Positions 10,617 through 22,518 of a DNA stretch of 64,000 bases are shown in pieces. Made by a program: the position numbers and the translations under genes. How positions within the stretch are numbered: position 1 is the stretch's first letter; every line of letters starts with the position of its first letter. The DNA is from Tolypocladium sp. Sup5 PDA-1 (Eukaryota; Ascomycota; Sordariomycetes; Hypocreales; Ophiocordycipitaceae), in assembly GCA_000750105.3 (NCBI GenBank), contig JPHH03000032.1, positions 62,001-126,000 of the forward strand, in the 5' to 3' direction. The notes under the pieces were generated by a model that ran no database searches, was not told where the DNA came from, and saw only the letters and a list, made by a program, of their open reading frames with translations.

Positions 10617-11286
10617 ATGGCGCCGCAAAAGCCACTCCGCGACTGGGTCTACCTGCTCATCATCGGCGTCCAGCTCTTTGGCATGCTAGGGAAGCCTCCA
10701 TCCCAAACCTCACTCTCACGCATCGACTAACCCCCTCCCAGCCCTCGACCTCGTCGCCTTCTACCCCAAGTCGCTCTACCAACCCCCCTCCTCCCCGCTG
10801 CACTTCCTCCTCCGCCTGCGCGCCCTCTACGTCTCCTCCTCGGGCGACCCCTACTTCAAGGCCAGCGACCCCTCCGCCGCCCACGAGCCCTGGTTCCAGG
10901 TCTTCCTCTACATCGAGGGCCTCGTCCAGCTGCCCCTCGCCGCCTACCTCGTCTACCGCCTCGCGTCCTGGAAGCCGACGTCCGGCCCCGCCGAGCTCGC
11001 CGGCCTGGCCTTTGGCTGCGTCACCGCTATGGGCGCCACGGCGTGCTGCTTCGACCTGTGGCACATGGGGTCCAGGCGGGTGAGCGCGGAGCAGAAGACG
11101 ATGTTGCTGTACGGGACGTATCTGCCGTTTGCTGTCATTCGTAAGTCCCCTGATGCTTTCTAGTTACGCTCACGGAGACTGACTGGAGATTTAGCCGCTT
11201 TGATGGCCGTGGACATGTACTTGCGACTGCTCCCTCGGGTTCAGCCTCCTGCTGCAAAGCCCAAGAGGGTATACAAGAGGCGGTAG
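10617..11286 (+). CDS. EXPERA-domain membrane protein (EMA19/TMEM97 type)
   Basis: The exons are 10617-10689, 10742-11140 and 11195-11286, giving 187 aa. The protein starts MAPQKPLRDWVYLLIIG and has about four hydrophobic segments. The blocks LDLVAFYP, EPWFQVFLYIEGLVQLPL and GTYLPFAVIP are those of EXPERA proteins (yeast Ema19, human sigma-2 receptor TMEM97), which act in the ER or help mitochondrial precursor handling. Intron 1 is odd. The frame and the family motif FGMLALDLVAFYP require exon 1 to end at G10689, but the next bases are GG (GGAAGC) where a GT (GTAAGC) donor would be expected; the branch site GACTAAC and acceptor CCCAG are normal. An alternative GC-AG intron at GCATGC would drop three residues. 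Intron 2 (GTAAGT...TTTAG) is canonical. Confidence 0.8.
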
Positions 11287-11481
11287 GAGTCCTTGGCCTA
11301 GCACCCTCTCAGCTGTAGCATAATAACTGCTCGTCAAATAAGGTAGCTTTTACATGGGCCCCAGCCAGAATACTGTTAACATTGCCTCGGTCTTTGCGAC
11401 CAATCGTTCTCCAAACTCCACATGGTCGTACATTTTCGGCCAAAACGCCACAGTACATCGTATCGTACATCACATGGCCCC

Positions 11482-12433
11482 CTAATCTATCCTCTTCGAG
11501 TACCCCCATCCGTTGCCCATGCCATTCACGCCATACCCCAACGGCGTCGCGCCCCCCAGCGACCTCCCCTTCAGCCTCCTCGGCAGCACCACGCCCAGCG
11601 TGTACATGCCCGCCAGGAGCAGGCCCGCGATAAACGACACCAGGCTGTAAAACACGGTGCTCGCGTACACGTGGCCCCCCAGCCCCTGCCACTCCACCCT
11701 CCCCTCCGTCTTGGGCAGCGCCGGCGTCGGGAACCAGCGCACCGAGAAGGTCAGCGGCAGCGGGTCGCCGATGATGAGCCGCTGCGAGTGCGAGCCCTCC
11801 ATGTGGCTCAGCGGGCTCGTGCTGTACGCGGCGCCCGAGTCCAGCACGCCGCTGTCGTGCGGCCGTATGTGGTGCTTGGGCGTGCTGTGCAGCAGCACGT
11901 TCATGTGCGTGCTGACGTGCATGTGGCTCAGCTGCAGCGTGCCCGCGACGGCGAACACCAGCGGGATGTACTCCTGCGCGGGCGCCGTCTCCCCGATGAC
12001 CCTGACGTGCGCGGGCGGGCGCGCGGGCAGGCGGCACGACAGCGGCGCGTCGCTGTGGATGTAGAACTCGAGCAGGTGGAAGAAGGGGTCCGAGACGTAG
12101 GCGATGGTGCAGTTGACCTCGCCCTCGGTGCCGTACTGGAACTCGAGCGGCTTGCCCGTCTCGTTGCACACGGGGAAGGGGATCCATTGCAGCTCGTGGT
12201 TTGCGTTTTCGATGTGCTCGCCGGTTTCCCTGGGACTCGGTTAGCATCACCGCGGAGCAAGGCTCTCGTTCGTGCTGGGGTCTGCCTCACGAGCTGCGGT
12301 TCATGCACTCGACGTGGATCGGCGCGCCGTAGTGATAGGACGGCAGGCCGTCCAGGTGTTCGGCGGACGAGACATCGGCGGCCGCGACGCCCGTGGACAG
12401 CGCGCCGGCGAGGACGGCGTACAGCGCAAGCAT
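11482..12433 (-). CDS. Conserved single-pass membrane protein with signal peptide
   Basis: There are two exons, 12433-12291 and 12229-11482, with a 61-nt intron (GTGAGG...CCCAG), giving 296 aa. It begins with a signal peptide (MLALYAVLAGALSTGVAA). The lumenal part has several cysteines and N-glycosylation sequons (CMNRS, CNETG, NCTIA). Near residue 250 a hydrophobic span (STVFYSLVSFIAGLLLAGMY) is followed by basic residues, then a Gly-rich cytosolic tail. This predicts a type I membrane protein of the secretory pathway. I recognise the general pattern from uncharacterised ascomycete proteins but can name no function. It is convergent with the EXPERA gene (about 195 nt between stops). Confidence 0.8.
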
Positions 12434-13594
12434 GGCGGGTGGTGGATTGGCTCCGAGGCCGCTCAAGGCATGGCGCTGTGCAGGTCGCGACGGATGGCGA
12501 TGGTGCCACTTGGTTTGATGGCAGCTGGTGGTTGCCAATTGCCATGTGGATAATGTCGAATCACGTGGGGGGGAAACGGCTGTCTGTCGAGTCTGCATGC
12601 AGGGGCAGCCACGCGCTAAATCCGGGGGGTCTCAGGGGTTCAGCCCCCGCAGCGTGGACGGCTTCCAGAACACCCTCACCGAGCATCCGCACTTGACCTC
12701 ATAGCCCAGTGCGGCTGGTCGTTGGGCTTTCAGGCCACACATGGTCCATACCCAACACGGCGGGATATGATTTGGCCCAAATCTCGCCTGTGGAACGCGC
12801 GTCGATGCCAGTGGAGTTGAACCGCGTGATTCAGGGAGAGGCCGTCATGGCGAGCACGTTGGATAAGTCACCGTATCCCTCAACGCATACAGGTGCTTGG
12901 GGGGCTCCGTAGGGTTTGGCTTGCAGAGCTTGGGAGGGGCACATGAATTCCAGCAGTCATAAGGTACAGGTGCGTCTCTCCACGATAGCACGCCATCTTC
13001 CCTGCCCGCGTGCCGATCGACCTCGACATGCCGACCTCGACGCTCGCCGAGTCGTTTAGTTTCGCAAAAGGTTTACGAGTGAAAAGAGAAAGGAGTCAAG
13101 AGACAAGAGACAAGAGCAAACGGAAATGCACTTTTCATGCGACGTCGATGCTCCCAATTCCGGTGAGATGCATTGACCGTAGGCCTCCCACATGAAGCAG
13201 CGCCGCCTGTCTCAGTACGAGAAAACTCCGCCAAACGAGTGCGATAAGTAGGTACCCGGTTGAAGTGTGTTGTTGTAGATGGTTGTACCACGTTATGCAA
13301 AGGCCCGCCCTCATGTCGGGTGAGTTCCCATTCGTTGATATTGATGTTGATGCGGCCAGCGAGGGATCTGGAGTCCTGCTTGCCTTTCATCTTTCTGCAG
13401 TGACGGTTTGGCCCAAAAAAATACAAAGAAGAGACGGTTTCCATTTCTCATCCACCTGGAATTTTGCACCAGTCTTCACATTTCAACTCCAAGGTCTTCA
13501 AAGTGTATCGGAATAGCAGTACGACTATCCACATCACTTGAGGTCATACCAGACAGTATACCCGTAAAGGGCACCGCAGCGATAACACCTCGGC
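12434..13594. other. Divergent intergenic region, 1.16 kb
   Basis: It separates the minus-strand membrane-protein gene from the large helicase gene and presumably holds both promoters. No coding signal is supported. Confidence 0.5.
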
Positions 13595-16500
13595 ATGGCA
13601 ACAAACAGGTACGTTCAAGTACGGGCAGACGCCAGTTGCAGCTGTGCATACTAACAGTGCCCCTAAGATCTCGAGGCCGCGAGCCAGCCGCATCGAGCCA
13701 GCCATCCAAACCTTGTTTCGAGTTTGAACGACACGGTACTTGCAAGATCGGCGAGCGATGTTGGTTCTCGCACGACTCTCCGTCCAGGCAAGGGGCACAC
13801 TACGAACCGTCTCGTCGCTCGCCTGCCAATGGGTTCCATGACGCCAATAGGCTACGAAAGGCTGGCGACGGGAAATGGCAACAGTGGAAGCGGATGCTGG
13901 AGGGCTCGCAAACCTCCCGACCATCTCCCCAGGCCGTAGGTCATTTCTTCCAGCTTGGCCTGGATATGGTGGACGGTGACATCGGAGTGGCTCAGGAAGT
14001 AATAAAGCTTCTTGTCAGCGAGTCTGGTCTTTCACTCATCAAGGACGTGTCAGATCGACACATCCAAGCAGCCAGGAATGACAGGCCCAACACGAGCTTC
14101 TGGACTACCGAGGTCAAGCCACTGTTTCAACTCATAACTCACCCTAGGGTAGTTGATTCCGCTGCCCTGGAGCAAGAAGTTGCGGCGATATTCAATTACC
14201 TGCTCGGAGTAGGTGGCTCTCGAATGGCAAGGCTCTTCGGGTACATTACCGACCTGGTTCAAAACTGGCCGTCCAATGCAACGGACATCTCGCGAATGGC
14301 AATAGTCGAACTGTCTCTTGCGGTGCTGTCCAAGATGCTTGACAGCAACACCTCGAACATTGTCAATGGCACCTTTTCGACCTTGGTTTCTCTCTTCTCG
14401 GAGTGTCTGGGCGAGACACCACGGCCGGAAGAGGAATTTCCTCGCCTGCAGGCATCGAGATACCTTGACTATATGCAACGAAGGCTTGATGTTGGCTCTG
14501 AGATTACCGAGTGGCAGAATCTGTCTCGAGTGACCGTATCTCGGGAGCAGTTTGTACTGAGCAGAGACCTCCCTGGGCATTTGTCTGCCGGGGGACGGCG
14601 CCATGACAACGACCACGCGGAGATCCCGAACATCAAGATTCTGCCCACGTATGAAGAAATCATGTCGCTGCGGAGAGAATATTTGCCAACCACTGACTCT
14701 TCGCAATGGCACATCCAGGGCATCCGTGGACGTCTGGACAGGGAGTTCCGGCTGGTACGAGAGGACACCGTGGGCCAACTTCGGGACGCGGTTCATGAGG
14801 CGCTCGAACTGCTTCGGACTCCTACTGGCGGGCAGTTTCACGGCTCCAAGAACAGTGTACGAACATACACATACGATTTCCTTGCACTCGCCGACAGCAA
14901 ATTCGACAGAGATTGTGGCTTGGAGCTGACGGTCTGTTGTAGCCAGCCTTCTGCCGTCCACAAGCTCAGTCCCGCGAGGCGAAGGGACTGGTGGTTGCAA
15001 AGCAAGCGGCTACAAGCAGGAGCATTGGTTTGTGTCATTAGTGCAACTGGCTCGGTATTATTCTGCGTTGTGTCGAACGCGACGATGAGGCACAAGGACG
15101 ATACACAATCCCGCCAGCAAGAAACGGCCGACCAGAACGGAGACAGATTGGTAACCGAGGCGACCGCAAAACACCTTACCCTCTCGGAAGATGCAGACTT
15201 CCTCTACGTCAAGTTGGAACTAGTTGATGCGGGGGAAAACGAGATCTTCCAGGCCCTGCGTTGGCATCGTACTGCGGGATCATCTCCGCTCCAGTGCGTT
15301 GTGGAATTCCCAGGGGTCCTCCTTGCCTCCTTCAAGTACACTCTTGAGGCACTGCAACAAATGTACCGAAGACCCAACATCCCTTTCAGCCACGTCCTAG
15401 CACCATCAGAAGAACCTTCTTCAAAGGCGGAAATCGAGCTTCCACTGTATGCTAGGAAAGCTGGCTTCACATTCGATTTGAAGTGTCTCACCCAGGACAA
15501 CACGGAGTTCACCATGTCTCCGCAGCACCCGCCAGCCCCCGAGGAGCTTGCATCTCGGTCAACCCTCGACATCACCCAGTCTACCGCTTTGCTTAATACC
15601 CTGTCCAGGGAGTTGTCGCTCATACAAGGCCCACCCGGCACAGGAAAGAGTTACACAGGAGAAAAGATCATCAAGATCTTGTTGGAAAGCAAGGAAGATG
15701 CGCAGCTCGGGCCAATACTATGTGTTTGCTACACAAACCATGCATTGGATCAGCAGCTTGAGCACCTCCTCGACGATGGAAGTTATAATATCATCCGCAT
15801 AGGGTCTCGGTCGAAATCCGAGAGGCTGCAAGACCTCAACCTCAGGACCGTCGCAAGAGCATTTGATCGAACAAGATCGGAGAAGAGTAGTCTTTACCAC
15901 GTGGAACAATCTATACACAACACTATTCACCAGGTCAACGGATTACTCGTTGAACTCTCACGCACGGACTCTTGGCGAACTGTGAAGAACTTCCTGTCAG
16001 ACGCCTACCCCAGTCATCATGATGCACTGTTTGGAAAGACCGAGGATGGGTGGGAGATAGTAACCCATCAACCCGAGAAGATCACTGAAAGGTGGCTCGC
16101 GGGAGGGTCTCGCAACGACACCAAGTCTCGCCCTCTTGAAGTCCTCGAGCGAGTCCGACTCTCCACGATGAGCCATGCAGAGCGCCAAGCAATACATACC
16201 CACTGGTTGCAGAGTGTCCGGGGTCCAATCATCTCCGGGATAAGAAAACTCTATGGAGTATACAACGGGGCAATAGAGCAGCGAGCTCGCGTGCGCAGCG
16301 ATGTAGACCTGCGATGTCTGCAGCAAGCAGACGTTGTTGGGGTCACAACGACTGGCCTGGCAAGGAACCTGGATCTTCTCCGGAGACTGCGATGCAAGGT
16401 CATGCTGTGTGAAGAGGCCGGTGAGGTGCTTGAGGCCCACATTCTCACAGCTCTTCTCCCGTCTCTGGAGCATACCATTTTAATCGGCGACCATCTCCAG

Positions 16501-19500
16501 CTTCGTCCACAGATACAAAACTACGAGCTCCAGAGTACCAATCCTCGTGGTAGGCAGTATTCTCTGGATACATCTTTGTTCGAAAGGCTTGTTCAGCCAA
16601 CTCATACGACTGGCCCATCGGTTCCGTTCAGCATTTTGGAAACACAGAGACGAATGCATCCGTCCATCTCCGAGCTCGTACGGTTGACCCTATATCCAGC
16701 GTTGAAAGACGCGGATACGGTGATGAGATATCCAAAAGTGGTCGGTGTGAAGCGGCGCCTGTTTTGGCTTCACCACGAGCAACTTGAGACCGCCGCTGCG
16801 AGTCATGATCCTCTGAATACCTCACATTCCAACGACTTCGAAGTTGAGATGACGGCTTCTCTAGTCTCCCACCTCGTCCGGCAGGGCGAATACTCTCAAG
16901 GAGATATTGCAGTCATTACACCATATCTGGGCCAGCTCCACAGACTGCGACGCCGGATGGAGTCCATGTTCGAGATCTGCTTGAATGATCGTGACCTTGA
17001 AGAGCTGGAGGCACTTGAGGCCGACAGTCCCCCAACACACTTGTCACCGAGGTCTTTACTCAAGAAATCTACACTGCTAAAAAGTGTCAGAGTGGCAACC
17101 GTCGACAATTTCCAAGGCGAAGAAGCAAAGGTCATTGTGATATCCCTTGTTCGAAGCAACCCGCAGAACAAGTGCGGCTTCTTGAGCACCTCCAACAGGA
17201 TTAACGTTCTCCTCTCACGCGCGCAACATGGAATGTACATTATCGGCAATGCGGACACATATAATAACGTTTCGATGTGGGCTGATGTCATCGATATGCT
17301 ACGGACTTCGGCCTGTTTCGGCCGGAACCTGGAGCTCCAGTGTCCACGACATCCGGACGCACGGCTCCTTGTGTCTCAGCCTGATCACTTTCTCCAGTTC
17401 TCTCCCGAGAGTGGATGCAACCTACCATGCGACAAGAGACTTCACTGCGGTCATTCGTGCACCGGAAGATGCCACTCGGACGTCTTACACAGCGCGGTGA
17501 AGTGCTTGGAGAAATGCCCCAGGCCAAAGAAGAGTTGTGAACATCCTTGCCCTCTTCCATGCGGAGAGCCTTGTAAGGAGAAATGCCATGTCCGTTTGGA
17601 TAATATTGACATTGCCCTTCCATGTGGCCATCGACTCTCTTCGGCGAAGTGTTGGGAGGCTCAAGATCCTGCTTCGGTTTGTTGCACGAAGCAAGTCACA
17701 CGCGCCGTCCCAGGCTGTCATCATGAAGTACAAGTACAGTGCCACGAAGATTCAAATGCCGCCGACTATCGCTGCACTGCCAAATGTGGCCTGCACCATG
17801 CTTGCGGCCACACGTGCAAGAATCCCTGTTTTCGCTGCAATACCCGAGAAGGCGGAAGAGTTACAAGGCAGAATCACGGCATCTGCGAGGTGATATGCGG
17901 TCGGAACTACTTGACCTGCAGCCATAGCTGCTCCCAGACGTGCCATGATGGGACGGCATGCCCTCCTTGCAGCCAGCCTTGTGGGGTTCGTTGCAGCCAT
18001 TCGAAATGTGGTAAATCTTGCCACGAACCTTGTGCCCCTTGCGCGGAGAAGACATGTCAGTCCAGCTGCCCTCATACGCAGTGTACGATGCCATGCGCGG
18101 CGCCGTGCGATTGGGTACCCTGCTCTAAGCGGTGTGAGAGAATGCTGGAATGTGGCCATCAATGTGAGTCCACCAGACATGATCTTTGTGTTTTCGACTT
18201 AGGGGAACCTTATGCAGTGCTTTCACCCCCATTCTTACTAACACCTCTAGGTCCGTCCCTTTGCGGAGAGTCCTGTCCGAAGTCAACTTATTGCCAGCAA
18301 TGCGGATCCAAGGATATCAAGTCGGCGTGTGTTGACTTTCTCGAGATGAAAGAATACCACGAGATTGACTTGGACGAAGAACCCTGCATTTTCCCCGACT
18401 GTGGCCACTTCCTTACTGTCTCGTCAATGGACGGCCTGATGGATATGGCTTCGCATTATCAGTTAGATGAGAACGGGCTTCCAATGAAGATTCAACGACC
18501 CTCTGAGCCATTTTCAATGAACGAGTCTGGTATCAGGGTATGTGCAAACTGTCGGGGTCCCCTTCGAAACCTCTCGAGATACGGCCGAATCGTGCGCCGG
18601 TTCATGCTCGACGAGGCCACAAAGAAGTTTGTCACCTGGTCAAACGCCAAGTATCAATCGCTGGCAGAGAGTCTCCTCGTGGAGCAAGAGAAGCTGGAGG
18701 AGTCCCCAGCTACCAAGATTGGTCCATCTGCGGGACTCAGCAGCAGGCCCAAGTTTGCTGGTCCACGTCTCCGGCAACTCCTTTCCTTGCAAGAGCTTGT
18801 GGGCAACGGACGGTACGACAAACTCATCAACATCTGGAGAAAGATCAACGCGTACGCATCCCAAGTGCGCAAAGAGGAGCAGCCCTTTCAGCGGGTTGCA
18901 GACCTCGTGTTATACGCCATTCGCCAGAACAGAACAAAGCAGCAGTTTCTGTACGACGAGTCTGTTATCCAGCTGAAAGGGAATCTTGTCGCGTCCATTT
19001 TGCTGCTGAAGTGTGACATTGTCATTTTCTCCGACCTCGCCAGATTGTGCAAAAAGACGCCAATCCAGATGGAAGTCAACTTGGATTTATCCACTCACGA
19101 AGTCGAGTGTGCTAATTTGATCAAGCTTGCCCGAAGCACCAGTCATCCCAGAGAAGAGGTACAGGGCCACATCATCGCGGCTCGATTGCGCTGGCTGCGC
19201 CTCACCCTTGGAGCATACCCATGTACCATCACCAAAGAGGCTGCCGATGGCAAAATCCAGTCCGTGGACTGTCTGAGGGAAGAGGCCCTGAATCATCTGG
19301 CCGAGGCTCGCATGTTGTTGGAGAAGTACCGATCCACAGCCATACTGGAGGGAGAGATCGATGCGACGGAGAACATGATCAACGGCGGCGTCTACCGCCC
19401 AGTCACTGCCGAAGAGCTGCGAGCCGTCTATAGAGCCATGGCCGGGGAGCTGAGAGGAGCAGGGCATTGGTATACCTGTGAGCGTGGCCACCCTTTCACC

Positions 19501-19650
19501 ATCGCTCAGTGCGGGATGCCGATGGAGGAAGCCAGATGCCCCGAGTGTGGTGCTCTCATTGGCGGGCAAAACCACGTGGCAGTTGAGGGCGTGCGGCGTG
19601 CGGTAGAGATTGAAGACATTGCGAGTGGTGTTGGCGGATTGGGCTTGTAA
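13595..19650 (+). CDS. SF1 helicase with CCCH, NF-X1 and RZ zinc fingers (ZNFX1/Hrr1/SAD-3-like)
   Basis: Exons 13595-13608, 13668-18163 and 18251-19650 give 1969 aa. Residues 21-40 form a CCCH finger (C-X8-C-X5-C-X3-H). The helicase has Walker A GPPGTGKS (659-666), Walker B-like MLCEEAGEVLEA (~917-928) and GDHLQLRPQ (~945-953), with motifs V/VI around FQGEEAKVIVISLVRSN and NVLLSRAQHGMYI. About ten NF-X1-type Cys/His repeats follow (~1259-1520). The C-terminus (~1908-1942) is an RZ-type finger (GHWYTCERGHPF...CPECG). Known relatives are human ZNFX1, fission yeast Hrr1 and Neurospora SAD-3, the last needed for meiotic silencing by unpaired DNA, so an RNA-silencing role is inferred. Exon 1 is only 14 nt: MATN+AG joins to the acceptor CCCCTAAG, since the nearer AACAG lies in the TACTAAC branch site and gives the wrong frame. 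Intron 2 is 87 nt and stop-free in frame. Confidence 0.9.
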
Positions 19651-21028
19651 TCTATTAAAACACATGTAGTAAAGAATGCAGTGCCTGCCCGCCGTAAGTC
19701 CTCTAGCCAGTCGGGGCTCGGCGGACAATGTGGGGCCGGCCGACCGAGCGGCCCGATCTTGGTCCAGTAACTCTCGCACGGAGAATCGAGGTGCGGGTTA
19801 CGAATGGCTTAGGGTTAAGTTGGAGTAAGGAACTGCACACGCAGATCCTGTCCATGTCGCGACAAAATCATCAGCAGACATGCAGGGCAGGAAAGGGGGG
19901 GATGACATGTCCAGCGGTATCCGGCGACAGGTATCTGGCACCCCTTTTCTTGGCCCGTACGGCCTTCCTGGTGAGCCCGCTCACGGCCCGGTATCCCACG
20001 CAGAGGTGCAGAATGGCGCAACTAGAGCTCCTTGGTAGTGGGTCAACCCCCTCCACGGACTACTCCGTACGGTTGCATGTAGAAGTTTAAGACAGCGGAA
20101 CTTTCCTCAACTTAGCTCAATAAATACGGCCCAAGGACATTTAAATCCTATGGTATAGGTAGTTCTTATTCGATTTAGCCTCGAATTTTATTATGCGGAA
20201 GCTAAGATTACAGACTTGGTAGAAGGTGAGATTGCAAAACGCGGTTCGACGGCGAAGTGTTCCGAAGGGGTTATTTGGATTCGGGCGGGGCTGCCAACGA
20301 GCCTGCTCTACTCTCCCAAGCCACCTGCCGTTGTTGAATTGTCGGCTCCTGTGGCGGAGGATCAGTGAAGATGGGATTGTCCGCCGTTTACGAAGGGCAT
20401 CTTTTCTTCTGCACTGGTTGCAGGTGCGGTACAGTCCTGACATCCCGGAACTCCACGGCTTGTGGCAGCCAGTGCAACAACGCAGATAGTCGGTAGGGAT
20501 AAGTGGTCAGAGTTATGGAAGTATTAAATTAGCAGGCATGACATCCAAGACGCCGGGAGGAGACGAACATAGCAAACCAACATTGGGAAGGGCATGTGCA
20601 ACAGTCAAGGCAGGAGTGGTGGAAGCGTAACCGCCATCCCGCCCACACTTTCGGTCACAGCCACACACGGAATGGGGCCAAAACCGACATCTGTCTCGTA
20701 GGGTTCTGATCAACCTATGAGCCCCGACACTTCAAATTTGCTCATAATTACGCAAGTTTCACCGGAACGGCCGTCCATGAGAATCTTATGTATTACTTGG
20801 TATCACTTGGCCATTAGAGTCAATCGGCCTGCGCGCCAGCGCCTCCGTACCCCATATTCTGCTCGCCGCTGCGAGGCTATTCCAACCAAGTCGAGTTTCG
20901 GATCTTCGAGACGACCCACGAAGCTGAATTAGAAGGGTACATGTGTTGGCTGCAGGACGGCGGGGTTGTCAGAGGCGCAGACTGTCAGCGCGTGGCTGAG
21001 TCCTGTCTGCTGTTGGAACGCAATTTTA

Positions 21029-21053
21029 ACAACCAACAACCAACAACCAACAG
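21029..21053 (+). repeat. AACCAAC-type short tandem repeat
   Basis: About three and a half copies of a 7-nt unit rich in A and C lie in the upstream region of the T5orf172-domain gene. Confidence 0.7.
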
Positions 21054-21297
21054 GTCTGCCAAAGGGGCCTCAACCAAGATTCAAGTCCAACATTCCCAAC
21101 CAAATGTGACGTAATAATGCCTGGAACAGGCTGAGCAACTCGGTCAGCCCGGCGTCCTCCCTCTGACCACACTGGGAGGCAGTCACGAATGGTGGGCTCT
21201 GTGCTGCGCCTGCATTTAGACGTGTAATGAAACACATACTCATTGTCCTGGGCTCCCTCCCAGTGAGCCTCGTGGGATGCTGCACCACCGTTCAAGG

Positions 21298-21306
21298 TAT
21301 ATATAG
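21298..21306 (+). promoter_or_regulatory. Probable TATA box of the T5orf172-domain gene
   Basis: TATATATAG lies 88 nt upstream of ATG 21394, a normal distance for a fungal TATA element with a short 5' UTR. Confidence 0.5.
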
Positions 21307-21393
21307 AGGAAGTAGATTTCGAATAGTGGCCATCGAATTTGGAGGAAGCATTCTCCAATATCGTTATTCAACAATATACGTTTTCGACACAAA

Positions 21394-22518
21394 ATGCTCG
21401 ATTCTCTCCCCCCTGTGGCATTGCCAGACAAACCGGACGGCCTCCGCCAGCTGCTGGACATCCAAGGAGGGTCTACAGTCAAATGCCATGGGCTCACAAA
21501 AAAAGACGCCAAGTGCACTATCGGCATCAGCAAAGCCAACTCAGCATATATTGCGAAACTCCTGGACCAGGTCATCGCCAAGGGCAATTTGAATACGGCG
21601 CGGGACCTTCTTGACCAGTTGTCGCAGCTGGTCCTATGCCAGAGGTTTCACCAAGGTCAAGGAAAGACGCTCCTGGCTCAGTGGGAGAAGGCATTGGCCG
21701 CGGCAGAGAAGCGGCACGCTGAATCTGGCGCTTCCACACTAAGGGCGGAGCGGCCGCACGACGAACGGCGGGAGACAGAGCGTGATGACGAAGAGTATGA
21801 CGCGAAGGGAGACGTGAATACACTGCTCAAGGAATCCCCGAAAGTCGGCAATACGGAATATGAACGACAGTCTCGTTGTACACCGAGCAAGGCTATCCCT
21901 TCCCGCCCGAGTCAAAAGATTCGCGAATCTTCAGAAGAGGAAAAGCCTACTATTACTCCACAGCACAACTTCGAACCTTTCGGCCCCATCCTATTGACCA
22001 GGCAGATCAATGCTGCGGTCAAGCAAAAAGTACTTCAACCTCTCCCTCCTTCCGAGCTCAAATCTGCGTCTACGTCTGGCTACATCTACGTCTACACCTT
22101 TCCCAACAACTACCGTGACGCGGAGCCCTACCTTAAAATCGGCTACACAGCCAATCTCTCAGGCCGCATGTCCCAATGGCGCAACCGCTGTGGCTACGAG
22201 CCCAAAGTGCTGATCTCCTTCCTTGCAGAGCTCCACGTCCGGGTGGAGCGGCTCGTCCATGCCCAGCTGCGCAGTTGTCGCATGCGCGAGACGAACTGTC
22301 CTGGGTGCAGGCGGACGCACAAAGAGTGGTTTGATGCCAGGTCACCCAATGTCGCGGAGACAGTCGCATTGTGGACGAATTGGACTAGAAAGGTGCCGTA
22401 TGATGAGAATGGCTTGTTAAAAAAAGAGTGGGTTGAGAAGCTGGAGAGACTGGATCTGGATGACCCGAGGTGTTGGAGAACGTTTGCTACTGAAGGCGAC
22501 AGGCAAGTGACGAAGTGA
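21394..22518 (+). CDS. T5orf172 (DUF1766, GIY-YIG-like) domain protein
   Basis: This is a single exon of 374 aa. The N-terminal ~100 residues (KCHGLTKKDAKCTIGISKAN...) form a conserved-looking cysteine-containing module. A charged, probably disordered linker follows (~105-205). The C-terminal domain starts near residue 226 with GYIYVYTFPNNY and continues YLKIGYTANLSGRMSQW, the tyrosine-rich start and KIGxT-R motif of the T5orf172/MUG113 domain, a relative of GIY-YIG nucleases. RMRETNCPGCRRTHKEWF is the usual Cys-containing block before the end of that domain. Many fungal members are of unknown function, and nuclease activity is not established by the sequence. A TATA box precedes it. It converges on the methyltransferase gene, with 333 nt between stops. 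Confidence 0.85.
   Translation: MLDSLPPVALPDKPDGLRQLLDIQGGSTVKCHGLTKKDAKCTIGISKANSAYIAKLLDQVIAKGNLNTARDLLDQLSQLVLCQRFHQGQGKTLLAQWEKALAAAEKRHAESGASTLRAERPHDERRETERDDEEYDAKGDVNTLLKESPKVGNTEYERQSRCTPSKAIPSRPSQKIRESSEEEKPTITPQHNFEPFGPILLTRQINAAVKQKVLQPLPPSELKSASTSGYIYVYTFPNNYRDAEPYLKIGYTANLSGRMSQWRNRCGYEPKVLISFLAELHVRVERLVHAQLRSCRMRETNCPGCRRTHKEWFDARSPNVAETVALWTNWTRKVPYDENGLLKKEWVEKLERLDLDDPRCWRTFATEGDRQVTK

Larger units (their letters stand above)
19651..21393. other. Intergenic region, 1.74 kb, partly AT-rich
   Basis: The stretch at about 20090-20220 is clearly AT-richer than its flanks. A heptamer-like AACCAAC tandem lies at 21029-21053. No ORF has coding character, and no transposon ends or tRNA are seen. 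Confidence 0.5.

Noticed and set aside
10470..10730. 86-aa ORF including the first exon of the EXPERA gene
   Set aside because: The part before ATG 10617 is repeat-rich leader and the part after 10689 is intron; only the middle is coding.
11422..12696. 424-aa plus-strand ORF opposite the membrane-protein gene
   Set aside because: It is Arg/Ala/His/Pro-rich antisense of a GC-rich gene and has no ATG-based or domain support. The minus strand has a signal peptide, sequons and proper introns.
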